Of a stretch of 44,642 bases of DNA, positions 15,620 to 22,744 are shown in pieces. How positions within the stretch are numbered: position 1 is the stretch's first letter; every line of letters begins with the position of its first letter. The DNA is from Argonema galeatum A003/A1 (GTDB taxonomy: Bacteria; Cyanobacteriota; Cyanobacteriia; Cyanobacteriales; Aerosakkonemataceae), in assembly GCF_023333595.1 (NCBI RefSeq), contig NZ_JAIQZM010000045.1, forward strand, positions 1-44,642, in the 5' to 3' direction. The notes beneath the pieces are model-generated. The model made no database searches. It was not told the origin of the DNA and saw nothing but the letters and a program-made list of their open reading frames with translations. A program made the translations under genes and the position numbers.

Positions 15620-17092
15620 GTGGTGATTTCTGCCGTTGCTGGGATGAGTGGCGTTGGCAAAACCGAACTGGCGATTAAATACGCACGGGAACACGAACAA
15701 GATTACCCTGGTGGGATTTGCTTGTTAACAGCGAGAGATAAGAATTTAGCGGCCAATATTTTGCTGTTTGCCCAGCTTTACCTGAAATTGGAAGTGCCGC
15801 AGGAGTTTCGTGGCAAACCGCTGACGCGGAAGGAACAGGTAAACTGGTGCTGGCAAAATTGGCAACCACCTGAAGCATCGGTTTTGCTGGTGTTGGATGA
15901 TGTCACGAGTTGGAAAAGTTGTCGAGATTTTCTGCCCAAAATTAATCGCTTCCGCATCTTAATTACTACCCGGTTGCGAAATCTAGACAGCAATTTTGTT
16001 GAGTTACCTTTAAAAGTATTCTCACTCGATGAAGCATTAGAATTGCTGACTAATTTGGTGGGTGAAAGACGGGTGCAGAGGGAATTACAAACCGCAACAG
16101 ATTTGTGTAAATGGCTGGGTTATCTGCCTTTGGGGTTGGAATTGGTGGGGCGGTATTTGAAGGAAGACCCGGATTTGTCCTTGGTAGAAATGTGGGAGAG
16201 GCTGAAAGAAAAGCGATTGGAAGATGAGGCAATTAACCCCTCAGATGAGCAATTGCAAGATACGGAAATGACTGCCGAGCGAGGGGTAAAAGCGGCATTT
16301 GAATTAAGCTGGCAAGAACTCAATCCAATCAGCCAGGGTACTGGACAGTTGTTAAGCTTGTTTAAACCAACTGTAATTCCCTGGGAATTAGTAACTTTCT
16401 CTAGCGAGACACAAGCACTGGGTTGGACAACGGAAGAAATCAAGTCAGCCAAAAAAGAACTATACAAGCTTTCTTTAATTGACAGAATAGACAACAATAA
16501 ATATAAAATTCATCCTTTGGTTCGGGAATTTTTCAAAGCAAAACTGGCCTTTTCCGAGCAAGCTAATGATAAAGAAACATTTTCGGCAGCGATTGAGGCA
16601 TTTTACAACAAATTAGGAAATGAGATATTAGAGCAAAAGCTAAATGATATAGAAAACCAAATAGCTGAATACTTTGAACAGCTAGAATTTGAAGAAAAAT
16701 GTAATCCAGAAGATTGCCTCACATTAGATCTTGAAGATATAACAGTTACAATTGATTCGGTAAGAACTAATCAAAAAAAGCTATTGTATGTTGGTGATGA
16801 TTTCTTCAAATTTGAATTAAGTGTAGAAATAGTTTTTATTCCAGAAGGTAGCTATCCTGACGAAGAACTAAGCTATTATGACAGTGAAGAAGGAGAGGTA
16901 GTTTTTCTAAATCATATCACTGAAGTCCAAGAGGAGAGTACGGCAACTATTACAGTAAAAGTAAAAATTCTCTTCGACGAAAACGATCCGGATATAAACA
17001 AAGTTGAATGTGTTGTAAAGGAACCTATTAAATTCGACAGACAACCTACTGAATTTAACAGCCCTTGGAATTACAACAATGGGGAAGACTAA
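15620..17092 (+). CDS. NB-ARC (STAND) NTPase with beta-rich C-terminus, 5' end broken (cassette 1)
   Basis: The NB-ARC core has Walker A GMSGVGKT, Walker B VLLVLDDV, the RILITTR sensor segment and GLPL-like GYLPLGLEL. The frame is open from 15488, and the conserved preceding text (NPIKYIPYAGVANFVGRQ) is encoded between 15517 and 15570, yet no ATG, GTG or TTG occurs before the GTG at 15617/15620, only nine residues before the P-loop. Translation from there would lose a conserved strand and helix. A single TGA (15485-15487) separates it from the helical gene in the same frame. After ELSWQEL (about 16325) the sequence departs from cassette 2. The last 170 residues are acidic and beta-rich (VTIDSVRT, FELSVEIVFIPEG, ATITVKVKILFDEND), faintly like the C-terminal part of DUF4935/PIN-type proteins. 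It may be a pseudogene or need readthrough. Confidence 0.7.
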   Translation: MVISAVAGMSGVGKTELAIKYAREHEQDYPGGICLLTARDKNLAANILLFAQLYLKLEVPQEFRGKPLTRKEQVNWCWQNWQPPEASVLLVLDDVTSWKSCRDFLPKINRFRILITTRLRNLDSNFVELPLKVFSLDEALELLTNLVGERRVQRELQTATDLCKWLGYLPLGLELVGRYLKEDPDLSLVEMWERLKEKRLEDEAINPSDEQLQDTEMTAERGVKAAFELSWQELNPISQGTGQLLSLFKPTVIPWELVTFSSETQALGWTTEEIKSAKKELYKLSLIDRIDNNKYKIHPLVREFFKAKLAFSEQANDKETFSAAIEAFYNKLGNEILEQKLNDIENQIAEYFEQLEFEEKCNPEDCLTLDLEDITVTIDSVRTNQKKLLYVGDDFFKFELSVEIVFIPEGSYPDEELSYYDSEEGEVVFLNHITEVQEESTATITVKVKILFDENDPDINKVECVVKEPIKFDRQPTEFNSPWNYNNGED

Positions 17093-17136
17093 AGAGCGAC
17101 CGCCCACCTCAGAACTTATCTATGCTTAGCTAAACA

Positions 17137-17207
17137 TTTGTAGGGTGCGTCAGACAATAAAAACTTGTTGAAATCAATAATAATCAAAGTCTGACGCACC
17201 CTACAAA
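17137..17207. repeat. 71-bp element with 19-bp perfect inverted ends
   Basis: The ends TTTGTAGGGTGCGTCAGAC (17137-17155) and its exact complement (17189-17207) enclose 33 bases. A related, shorter-armed pair is nested in the mobile element at 9788-9917. No target duplication is evident. It could fold into a stable hairpin at the end of the NTPase transcript. Confidence 0.8.
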
Positions 17208-17439
17208 TTGATTTAATTGTGATATTTGAGTAAGTTCTAATATAATTGATGGGAAATGCAATTACATTTTTCTACTTCTACCCGCACACGCGCTTGCAAA
17301 TCAATTCGCGGGCGGGTGAAAAACGCAAGTGCAAGATTGGAAATCGATCGAGGTGAATTTGATGCGATGCTCTCTCAATATCTACTAATTTATCAACCTC
17401 GTCATTCCCGATGAAACGATTTTGCACTTACCCTCAGAC

Positions 17440-17575
17440 CCGCCTGCGAATCAATTCGCAGGCTAATAGCTAAAGTCCACTAAAGTGGACTAAAATTTTT
17501 GGATTGAATTAAAAATTCTCTTCAGTTGTCTTTAGACAACTTTCGCTATTAGCCTGCGATTTGAATCGCAGGCGG
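17440..17575. repeat. Hairpin element copy 1 (CCGCCTGCGA ends)
   Basis: The element begins CCGCCTGCGA and ends TCGCAGGCGG. It contains nested hairpins: GCCTGCGAAT/ATTCGCAGGC, AGTCCACT/AGTGGACT and AGTTGTCT/AGACAACT, and CTATTAGC at both internal edges. Related copies lie at 24408-24528 and 26393-26671, all within the NB-ARC region. A partial right half lies just upstream (17281-17396). No protein is encoded. Confidence 0.85.
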
Positions 17576-17675
17576 ATGAAAAACGTAGGTGCAAGATTGG
17601 AAATCGATCGAGATTTTTCCATATCTTCTGTTATGATTGATTCAATAGCATTCAACCTGCTAAACAGAAAACACC

Positions 17676-17921
17676 ATGAGCGTAATCATTCCCGATGAAA
17701 TTCTAACCGTAGCAAAAATATCAGAAACCGAATTAAAGCTAGAAATTGCCATTCTACTGTACCAAAAATCCAAAATCAGCACTGGCACAGCCCGTCACCT
17801 CGCCGGAATGAATTTAATCGAATTCCAAAAAGAACTTGCCAGTCGCAATATCTGCATCAATTATGATGCAGAAGATTTCCAATCTGACCTGGAAACCTTA
17901 AAAAGGCTAGGCGATTTGTGA
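17676..17921 (+). CDS. UPF0175 family protein (putative antitoxin)
   Basis: The 81-residue protein has the UPF0175 pattern: an N-terminal strand (MSVIIPDEIL), then a winged-helix-like segment (LYQKSKISTGTARHLAGMNLIEFQKELASRNI) and a C-terminal YDAEDFQSDLETL. In this family it usually precedes a DUF3368 PIN-type toxin, with overlapping genes. Here the expected toxin start overlaps the stop codon (GTGA, 17918-17921) but stops after 18 codons, so the antitoxin appears to be an orphan. ATG 17676 follows AT-rich leader sequence without a strong ribosome binding site. Confidence 0.8.
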   Translation: MSVIIPDEILTVAKISETELKLEIAILLYQKSKISTGTARHLAGMNLIEFQKELASRNICINYDAEDFQSDLETLKRLGDL

Positions 17922-17974
17922 CTATTGTTAGTAACAATCTGCTAGTTGCTTTTTATCCGATAATTGTTTCATAA
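17918..17974 (+). pseudogene. Stub of a possible DUF3368-type PIN toxin
   Basis: GTG 17918 overlaps the UPF0175 stop by four bases, the usual arrangement for this toxin-antitoxin pair. The first residues (MTIVSNN) resemble the start of DUF3368 proteins (MIVVSNTS-like), but the frame ends at TAA 17972-17974. The rest of the toxin is absent, and the opposite-strand gene begins its 3' end at 17953. The match is very short, so this is inference. Confidence 0.4.
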
Positions 17975-18141
17975 TTCTGTGTTTCTGCACTTCTTATTTC
18001 ATGCAGTCGCTTTTGATATTTTTCTGCGATCGCATCGGCAAATTCACTCATTTCTCTAAGCTTTTCCTCAGCATCTTTAGTAAGTTCCAAAAGTTCAGCC
18101 ATTGCTGCTTCTTGTTCTTGGGTTAAAGATGATTGTGTCAT
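17953..18141 (-). CDS. Small coiled-coil protein, paralogue of 26857-27039
   Basis: The 62-residue product (from ATG 18141) is a charged helix with the segment FADAIAEKYQKRLHEIRSAE, which matches LAEGFAEKYEKRLHKIREAA of the protein at 26857-27039. The function is unknown. A start at 18189 would add 16 residues (MTIPSEIQ...), but these look like the fused remains of a deleted upstream gene; the paralogous pair at 26.9-27.4 kb shows what is missing. Confidence 0.55.
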   Translation of the reverse strand: MTQSSLTQEQEAAMAELLELTKDAEEKLREMSEFADAIAEKYQKRLHEIRSAETQNYETIIG

Positions 18142-18189
18142 GATAAGTTCTCCAATCGCTTGACATTGGATTTCTGAAGGAATAGTCAT
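18142..18189 (-). pseudogene. Remnant of the partner gene (internal deletion)
   Basis: The frame begins MTIPSEIQ, the same start as MPIPSEIQ in the 114-residue partner gene at 27039-27383. It then jumps to sequence aligning with the last bases of that gene (TTGGAGAAC here, TTGGAAAAC there) just before the next start codon. About 300 bases of the partner gene seem to have been lost by internal deletion. Confidence 0.5.
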
Positions 18190-18332
18190 CTATGTCTTAA
18201 TATTACGGTAAATGGCTAATGCTCCAACTTAATTATTATACTGCAATCGCACTATAGCAAAATATTAATTTATCCAATACCACTTCTATTATATAATATT
18301 AAATATTCCCCAAATATCCCACATTCCCAATA

Positions 18333-19304
18333 ATGACCCGCTTCATCCACGATCAATTTGCCAAAGATTACCTAGAGGAATTACTAACTCCCTACGGACA
18401 AGTAAAACCCGATCGAAAAGTCTCATCAGAGACAAGGGAAATCGATGTACTGTTCATTCCCAACACCTCCCCCGAAACTCTATCACAAGATTTAGGATTA
18501 TTAGGAAGATTGGGAGAAACAGCCGCAATTTTTGAACCCTTTCGCAATGCCATTGACCCCGAAGAGATTTGTAGCTGTCTCCTAAAAGCGCTAGAAGTCC
18601 GCGAAACCATTCAACGACAGGCAAAACGCAAAAATGCACCCAACGATCCCATCAGCTTACCCTACTTATGGATACTCACCCCAACCGCCTCCGCCTCCAT
18701 CTTAGAAGGATTCCGCGCTATACTAGAGGAAACTTGGGGCGCGGGAGTTTATTTCCTACCTCATTATTTGAGAACAGCCATTGTCGTAATTCATCAATTA
18801 CCCAAAACCCCAGAAACACTTTGGCTGAGAATATTAGGAAAGAAAAAAGTACAAGAACAAGCAATTAATGAATTGGAGGCACTACCAGCAGACAATGTAT
18901 GGCGAGAAACAATCTTGGAATTGTTCTATCAATTACGAGAAAATTTAAACCTCAATCAAAGTTTAGAACCAGATGATCGGGAGTTAGTTATGAGATTGCA
19001 ACCTTTGTTTCAGGAAAAGTTAGCACAAGTTGAACAACGAGGGATGGAACGAGGTATCCAACAAGGTATCGAGCAAGGCATCCAACAAGGCATCCAACAA
19101 GGCATCCAACAAGGCATCCAACAAGGTCTCCAACAAGGAGAGCGTTTGATACTGGAAAATTTATTAAGATTGAGATTTGGAGAATTAGATGCAGAATTAT
19201 CTGCTTTGATTGACTCGATCTTGACTTTTCCACCAGAAGAATTTACTCCCTTACTACTGCAATTGTCCCGTGAAGAATTGGTAAGGAGATTTGGAGATTT
19301 ATAG
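18333..19304 (+). CDS. Rpn/DUF4351-like protein with GIQQ repeats (copy B)
   Basis: The 323-residue protein has the same plan as copies A and C but is clearly more diverged: HDQFAKDYLEELL, REIDVLF with the candidate catalytic Asp, FEPFRN, WILTPTAS and LPKTPETLWLRILG. About eight tetrapeptides (mostly GIQQ) form the repeat helix near residues 232-265, and the C-terminus is LRLRFGELD...LSREELVRRFG. No NTPase gene follows it. A partial copy of its own 3' end lies 39 bases downstream. Function is inferred only from family resemblance. Confidence 0.75.
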   Translation: MTRFIHDQFAKDYLEELLTPYGQVKPDRKVSSETREIDVLFIPNTSPETLSQDLGLLGRLGETAAIFEPFRNAIDPEEICSCLLKALEVRETIQRQAKRKNAPNDPISLPYLWILTPTASASILEGFRAILEETWGAGVYFLPHYLRTAIVVIHQLPKTPETLWLRILGKKKVQEQAINELEALPADNVWRETILELFYQLRENLNLNQSLEPDDRELVMRLQPLFQEKLAQVEQRGMERGIQQGIEQGIQQGIQQGIQQGIQQGLQQGERLILENLLRLRFGELDAELSALIDSILTFPPEEFTPLLLQLSREELVRRFGDL

Positions 19305-19343
19305 CTTTAGCTCAATTTCTTACTCTTTAGTTAAGGATTAATT

Positions 19344-19571
19344 ATGAGATTGCGCCGTCTGTATCAGGAAAGGTTAGCACAGCTTGAACAACAAGGTATC
19401 CCACAAGGTATGCGTTTAGTCGTGGAAAATGTATTAAGAACAAGATTTGGAGAATTAGATGCAGAATTATCTGCTTTGATTGACTCTATCTTGACTTTTC
19501 CACCAGAAGAATTTACTCCTTTACTACTGCAATTGTCTCGTGAAGAATTGGTAAGCAGATTTGGAGTTTAA
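19344..19571 (+). pseudogene. Tandem partial duplicate of the 3' end of copy B
   Basis: The 75-residue frame (MRLRRLYQERLAQLEQQGIPQG...) aligns with the last third of copy B from its VMRLQPLFQEKLAQVEQ segment to the end, with nearly all repeat tetrads missing. The shared C-terminus reads FGELDAELSALIDSILTF in both. It lacks the whole nuclease-like domain. It could still make a stand-alone DUF4351 fragment, because ATG 19344 is present. Confidence 0.75.
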
Positions 19572-19941
19572 CAAAAAATGCGATCGCAGTTTTTACCAAC
19601 TAATACAACTGGTAGTCAAAAGTGCGATCGCATTCACCTCACTATACATAAATGATCGAATTTGTCAAGCGCGATATGCCTACGGCAGGCTACGCCAACG
19701 CACAGCCTTTCACATCTCATTTACGAAACCGGGTCAAGCCCTACTTCTTAAGCGAGCCGTACTTTAACACAATCCCACACTACTTAACTCAGGATAGAGC
19801 TATTAATAATTTCAACTCTGTCTCAAGATGCAGGTTATGATTTGATGCCCGCTATAAGCTGTTAGGTGAGTAAAAAATTCGACAATTTTCGATAGAAATC
19901 GTTCGATTTTTTATGATGCACTGAGAAGGGAGTACCAATTC
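19572..19941. other. Intergenic region upstream of Mn catalase
   Basis: No gene is convincing in these 370 bases. Two HIP1-containing GTGCGATCGC-type blocks occur near 19580 and 19621. A 32-bp repeat at 19672-19703 is present in exact inverse at 26786-26817. The last part is AT-rich and probably holds the catalase promoter; GAAGGGAG near 19924-19931 is its ribosome binding site. Confidence 0.6.
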
Positions 19942-20628
19942 ATGTTTTTTCACAAAAAAGAAACAATTCATACTGTAAATATCAATGAAGCGAATCCTCG
20001 TTTTGCCCAGCTTCTGCTAGAGCAGTTCGGTGGAGCGACAGGGGAACTGACAGCAGCTCTACAATATTGGGTACAATCTTTTCACTGCGAAAATGCCGGT
20101 ATTCGCGATATGCTCCAAGATATTGCACTTGAGGAGTTTAGCCACTTAGAAATGGTGGGCAAACTAATCGAAGGGCACACCAAAAATGTTGACCAAACAG
20201 AAGCTTATAAGAGTACGCTGTTTGCCGTGCGCGGTATGGGGCCCCATTTCTTAGACAGTCAGGGTAGTGCATGGACTGCCGCCTATATTAATGAAGGGGG
20301 GGATGTCGTGCGCGACTTGCGAGCAAATGTCGCTGCCGAAGCTGGTGCGCGTCAGACTTACGAAGCATTGATTAAACTCGCACCGGATGAGGGAACCAAA
20401 AATACTCTAGTGCATCTGTTAACCCGCGAAATTTCCCATACCAAGATGTTCATGAATGCGCTGGATTCGCTGGGTAAGCTAACCGATCCCATGTTTGGCA
20501 ATATCCAGCCAGATAGTACCGTCGATCTTTACTTCAATTTGTCTCAAAATGGTAAGGATGAGCGCGGGCCGTGGAATTCTGAACCGGATTTCAGATATGT
20601 TGCCGATCCGATGAAGGAAAAAGTCTAA
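19942..20628 (+). CDS. Manganese catalase (compact cyanobacterial type)
   Basis: The 228-residue protein is a ferritin-like four-helix bundle with the ligand set of dimanganese catalases: Glu35 (TGELTAALQY), Glu65 and His68 (LEEFSHLEM), Glu133 (AAEAGARQTYEA) and His166 (REISHTKMF). It is close to the short KatA/KatB Mn catalases of Anabaena. It would dismutate hydrogen peroxide to water and oxygen in the cytoplasm, complementing Dps at 12.6 kb. A strong ribosome binding site precedes ATG 19942 and a terminator follows at 20661. It is monocistronic. Confidence 0.93.
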   Translation: MFFHKKETIHTVNINEANPRFAQLLLEQFGGATGELTAALQYWVQSFHCENAGIRDMLQDIALEEFSHLEMVGKLIEGHTKNVDQTEAYKSTLFAVRGMGPHFLDSQGSAWTAAYINEGGDVVRDLRANVAAEAGARQTYEALIKLAPDEGTKNTLVHLLTREISHTKMFMNALDSLGKLTDPMFGNIQPDSTVDLYFNLSQNGKDERGPWNSEPDFRYVADPMKEKV

Positions 20629-20660
20629 ATGTCTGAGCTTTAAACGAGAATAAGACAAAG

Positions 20661-20700
20661 AAGAGTCAGGGAACAGTCTATACCCTGGCTCTTTCTGTTT
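20661..20700 (+). terminator. Terminator after Mn catalase gene
   Basis: AAGAGTCAGGG (20661-20671) pairs with CCCTGGCTCTT (20683-20693) with one G-T wobble and an 11-base loop, followed by TTTCTGTTT. It begins 33 bases after the stop codon. Confidence 0.8.
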
Positions 20701-20775
20701 CTAAAGAAATCATCAAGATAGAAACATTTTATACAAAATATATTCTGAATAAACGCTAGTATTTTAACTGAAACA

Positions 20776-20912
20776 GGCTACCAACTATCGCTGGGACAAA
20801 CCTCACCCCCAACCCCCTCTCCGCAACGGAGAGGGGGAGAAATATTCCCCCCTACCCGTTGCGGGGAGGGGTTGGGGGTGGGGTTCCACTCCTCCGGCTT
20901 AGACTGGTAGCC
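20776..20912. mobile_element. Small non-autonomous element, GGCTACCAAC ends, 8-bp target duplication CTGAAACA
   Basis: The 137-bp element has ends GGCTACCAAC (20776-20785) and ACTGGTAGCC (20903-20912). CTGAAACA is repeated exactly on both sides (20768-20775 and 20913-20920), as expected for an 8-bp target-site duplication. The interior is a C-rich/G-rich hairpin (near 20811-20883). No transposase is encoded. A second copy with its own 8-bp duplication is at 35429-35571. It landed just upstream of the sirohydrochlorin chelatase gene. Confidence 0.88.
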
Positions 20913-20947
20913 CTGAAACATACAAGTCTTCGCTTTTACATACTCGC

Positions 20948-21733
20948 TTGCAATTGCAATCTGCCTATCTGCTAGTCTCCCACGGTAGTCGCGACCCTCG
21001 TCCTCAAGTTGAGGTCGAGAGGTTGGCTGAGTCAATCTCCGACAAGCTGGGGTGTTTACAGTCTAATAGCAAAACCTCTTTGGCCCAGACTGGTTTCGAC
21101 CAGATGCCTGATTGCAATGGTTTGCAACCCCTGGTTGGCACGGCCTGCCTAGAATTGGCCCATTTGCCGTTACACAAGCAGATCGAGCAATTTGGCGAAT
21201 ATGCGATCGCAGCTGGATTCAAACACCTGCAAGTGATACCCCTGTTTCTGCTGCCAGGGGTTCATGTCATGGTGGATATACCAGCGGAGGTAGCAACTGC
21301 ACAGCAGGCTTTGGGCTCAGATTTGGCTGTTGAGATTCGACCTCACTTGGGATCTCACCCTTGTATGGCGCGGTTGTTGGCAAACCAGATGATTTATTTT
21401 GATGCAGACATCTGGATTTTGTTATCTCACGGTAGTCGTCGCCAAGGTGCAAATCAGCCTGTGGAAGCTCTGGCTACCCAATTGGGAGCGATACCCGCTT
21501 ACTGGTCTGTATCGCCAAAACTGGAATTTCAGGTGAAAGCTTTAGCTATGGCGGGTCATCAGCAGATTGGAATTTTACCATATTTTTTATTTGCTGGTGG
21601 AATTACTGATGCTCTAGCTCAATCTGTAGAGCAAATTAAACAGGAGTTTCCAACGGTCAGGTTTCATTTGGCTGACGCAATAGGATCGAGTGCTGAGTTA
21701 GTAGATTTGATTTTGGATTTGACGAAAGAATGA
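20948..21733 (+). CDS. cbiX: Sirohydrochlorin chelatase (CbiX/SirB family)
   Basis: The roughly 261-residue protein has two CbiX-like halves, each with the SHGSR motif whose histidine binds the metal: LLVSHGSRDPR near residue 12 and ILLSHGSRRQG in the second half. It inserts Fe (for sirohaem) or Co (for cobalamin) into sirohydrochlorin. Its stop overlaps the start of cobA (ATGA, 21730-21733), so the two steps are co-translated; sirohaem supply for nitrite and sulfite reductases is the likely purpose. No ATG is available: starts are TTG 20948 or TTG 20954. A mobile element lies 28-36 bases upstream and may have displaced the original start or leader. Confidence 0.88.
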   Translation: MQLQSAYLLVSHGSRDPRPQVEVERLAESISDKLGCLQSNSKTSLAQTGFDQMPDCNGLQPLVGTACLELAHLPLHKQIEQFGEYAIAAGFKHLQVIPLFLLPGVHVMVDIPAEVATAQQALGSDLAVEIRPHLGSHPCMARLLANQMIYFDADIWILLSHGSRRQGANQPVEALATQLGAIPAYWSVSPKLEFQVKALAMAGHQQIGILPYFLFAGGITDALAQSVEQIKQEFPTVRFHLADAIGSSAELVDLILDLTKE

Positions 21734-22521
21734 ACCGCAGAGACGCAGAGAACGCAGAATTAGAGAGGAAGAGAGTTTTGGGTAAGGTATATTTGGTGGG
21801 TGCGGGGCCAGGAGATCCGGGGTTAATGACGCTGAAAGGAAAAGGGCTTTTAGAATGTGCGGATGTGGTAGTTTACGATGCGCTCGTGAGTCCTCAAATT
21901 TTGGCAATGATTAATCCCGCCGCTGAAAAAATTGATGCGGGTAAGCGCATGGGGCGTCACTCGTTATTGCAGGAAGAGACAACTCAGCTATTAATAGAAA
22001 AGGCGCAAACTGAGGCGATCGTTGTCAGGTTGAAAGGTGGCGATCCGTTTGTGTTTGGTCGCGGTGGCGAAGAAATGGAAGATTTGGTGCGTGCGGGAGT
22101 TTCGGTAGAAGTAGTGCCGGGGGTAACTTCTGGAATTGCAGCACCAGCTTATGCGGGAATTCCTCTCACTCACCGTTCTTATAGTTCTTCGGTTACGTTT
22201 GTTACTGGTCACGAATCAGCCGGGAAGTACCGACCTGCTGTAAATTGGAGTGCGATCGCACACGGTTCCGAAACAATTGTAATCTACATGGGCATTCACA
22301 ATTTGCCCTACATTGTCGAACAGCTACATTTAGCTGGGTTGAGTTTAGAAACTCCAGTAGCTTTAGTGCGTTGGGGTACTCGTCCCGAACAGGAAGAACT
22401 AATAGGTACTTTGGGTACAATTGTAGATCAAATTGAGAAAGCGAAGTTTTTAGCGCCTGCGATCGCAGTGATTGGTAACGTCGTCAATTTGCACAGTATC
22501 CTATCAGGTTGTCGCCCATAA
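21730..22521 (+). CDS. cobA: Uroporphyrinogen-III C-methyltransferase
   Basis: The 263-residue SAM-dependent enzyme methylates uroporphyrinogen III at C2 and C7 to give precorrin-2, the branch point to sirohaem and cobalamin. Family motifs are VYLVGAGPGDPGLMTLKG, DALVSPQIL, VVRLKGGDPFVFGRGGEE, VVPGVTSG and GIPLTHR. The first 16 residues (MNRRDAENAELERKRV) are encoded by a common cyanobacterial intergenic repeat (CGCAGAGACGCAGAGAACGC); the true core starts at GKVYLVG, where a TTG (21778) gives the family length. The gene overlaps cbiX by four bases. Confidence 0.93.
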   Translation: MNRRDAENAELERKRVLGKVYLVGAGPGDPGLMTLKGKGLLECADVVVYDALVSPQILAMINPAAEKIDAGKRMGRHSLLQEETTQLLIEKAQTEAIVVRLKGGDPFVFGRGGEEMEDLVRAGVSVEVVPGVTSGIAAPAYAGIPLTHRSYSSSVTFVTGHESAGKYRPAVNWSAIAHGSETIVIYMGIHNLPYIVEQLHLAGLSLETPVALVRWGTRPEQEELIGTLGTIVDQIEKAKFLAPAIAVIGNVVNLHSILSGCRP

Positions 22522-22744
22522 AGGCAATGCCCTGCCAAATCACCACAGCGCTTTTCAGGTGAGTGTGGTACAGAGAAACCCGGTTTCTTGAAGAAACCGG
22601 GTTTCTGGGGTGTACTTCATAAGGGCTGCAAGCCGCTGTAAATTATCCTCGTGACCAGGTTCAACCTGGTCACCAAATTACTGATGCTCTGCGTCTTGTT
22701 AAACCTTGTATCATATATTTAAGTTAATCTAACTTGGGGAATAG
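22522..22744. promoter_or_regulatory. Hairpins and promoter region of cassette 2
   Basis: AGAAACCCGGTTTCTT and its complement (22574-22606, 1-base centre) make a perfect 16-bp stem after cobA; with no T-run it may be a transcript-end hairpin or a repeat. GTGACCAGGTT-C-AACCTGGTCAC (22651-22673) is a perfect palindrome. The same palindrome exists in decayed form before copy A (13910-13932), and the sequence from about 22640 to the start codon closely matches that upstream of copy A, so the promoter was duplicated with the cassette. Confidence 0.7.

Larger units (their letters stand above)
17093..17675. other. Repeat-rich region downstream of cassette 1
   Basis: This 583-base stretch has no convincing gene. 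It holds a perfect inverted-repeat element (17137-17207), one partial (about 17281-17396) and one full (17440-17575) copy of the GCCTGCGA...TCGCAGGC hairpin family, and a shared tail (TGCAAGATTGGAAATCGATC) that recurs after both copies and also near 26687. Confidence 0.8.

Noticed and set aside
20778..21035. 85-codon minus-strand frame over the mobile element and the start of cbiX
   Set aside because: It spans an inverted-repeat element and overlaps a solid gene on the other strand; no family resemblance.
22574..22606. Perfect hairpin after cobA as a rho-independent terminator
   Set aside because: The stem is strong but no T-run follows on either strand, and the motif is a common dispersed repeat; kept only as a hairpin within the spacer entry.
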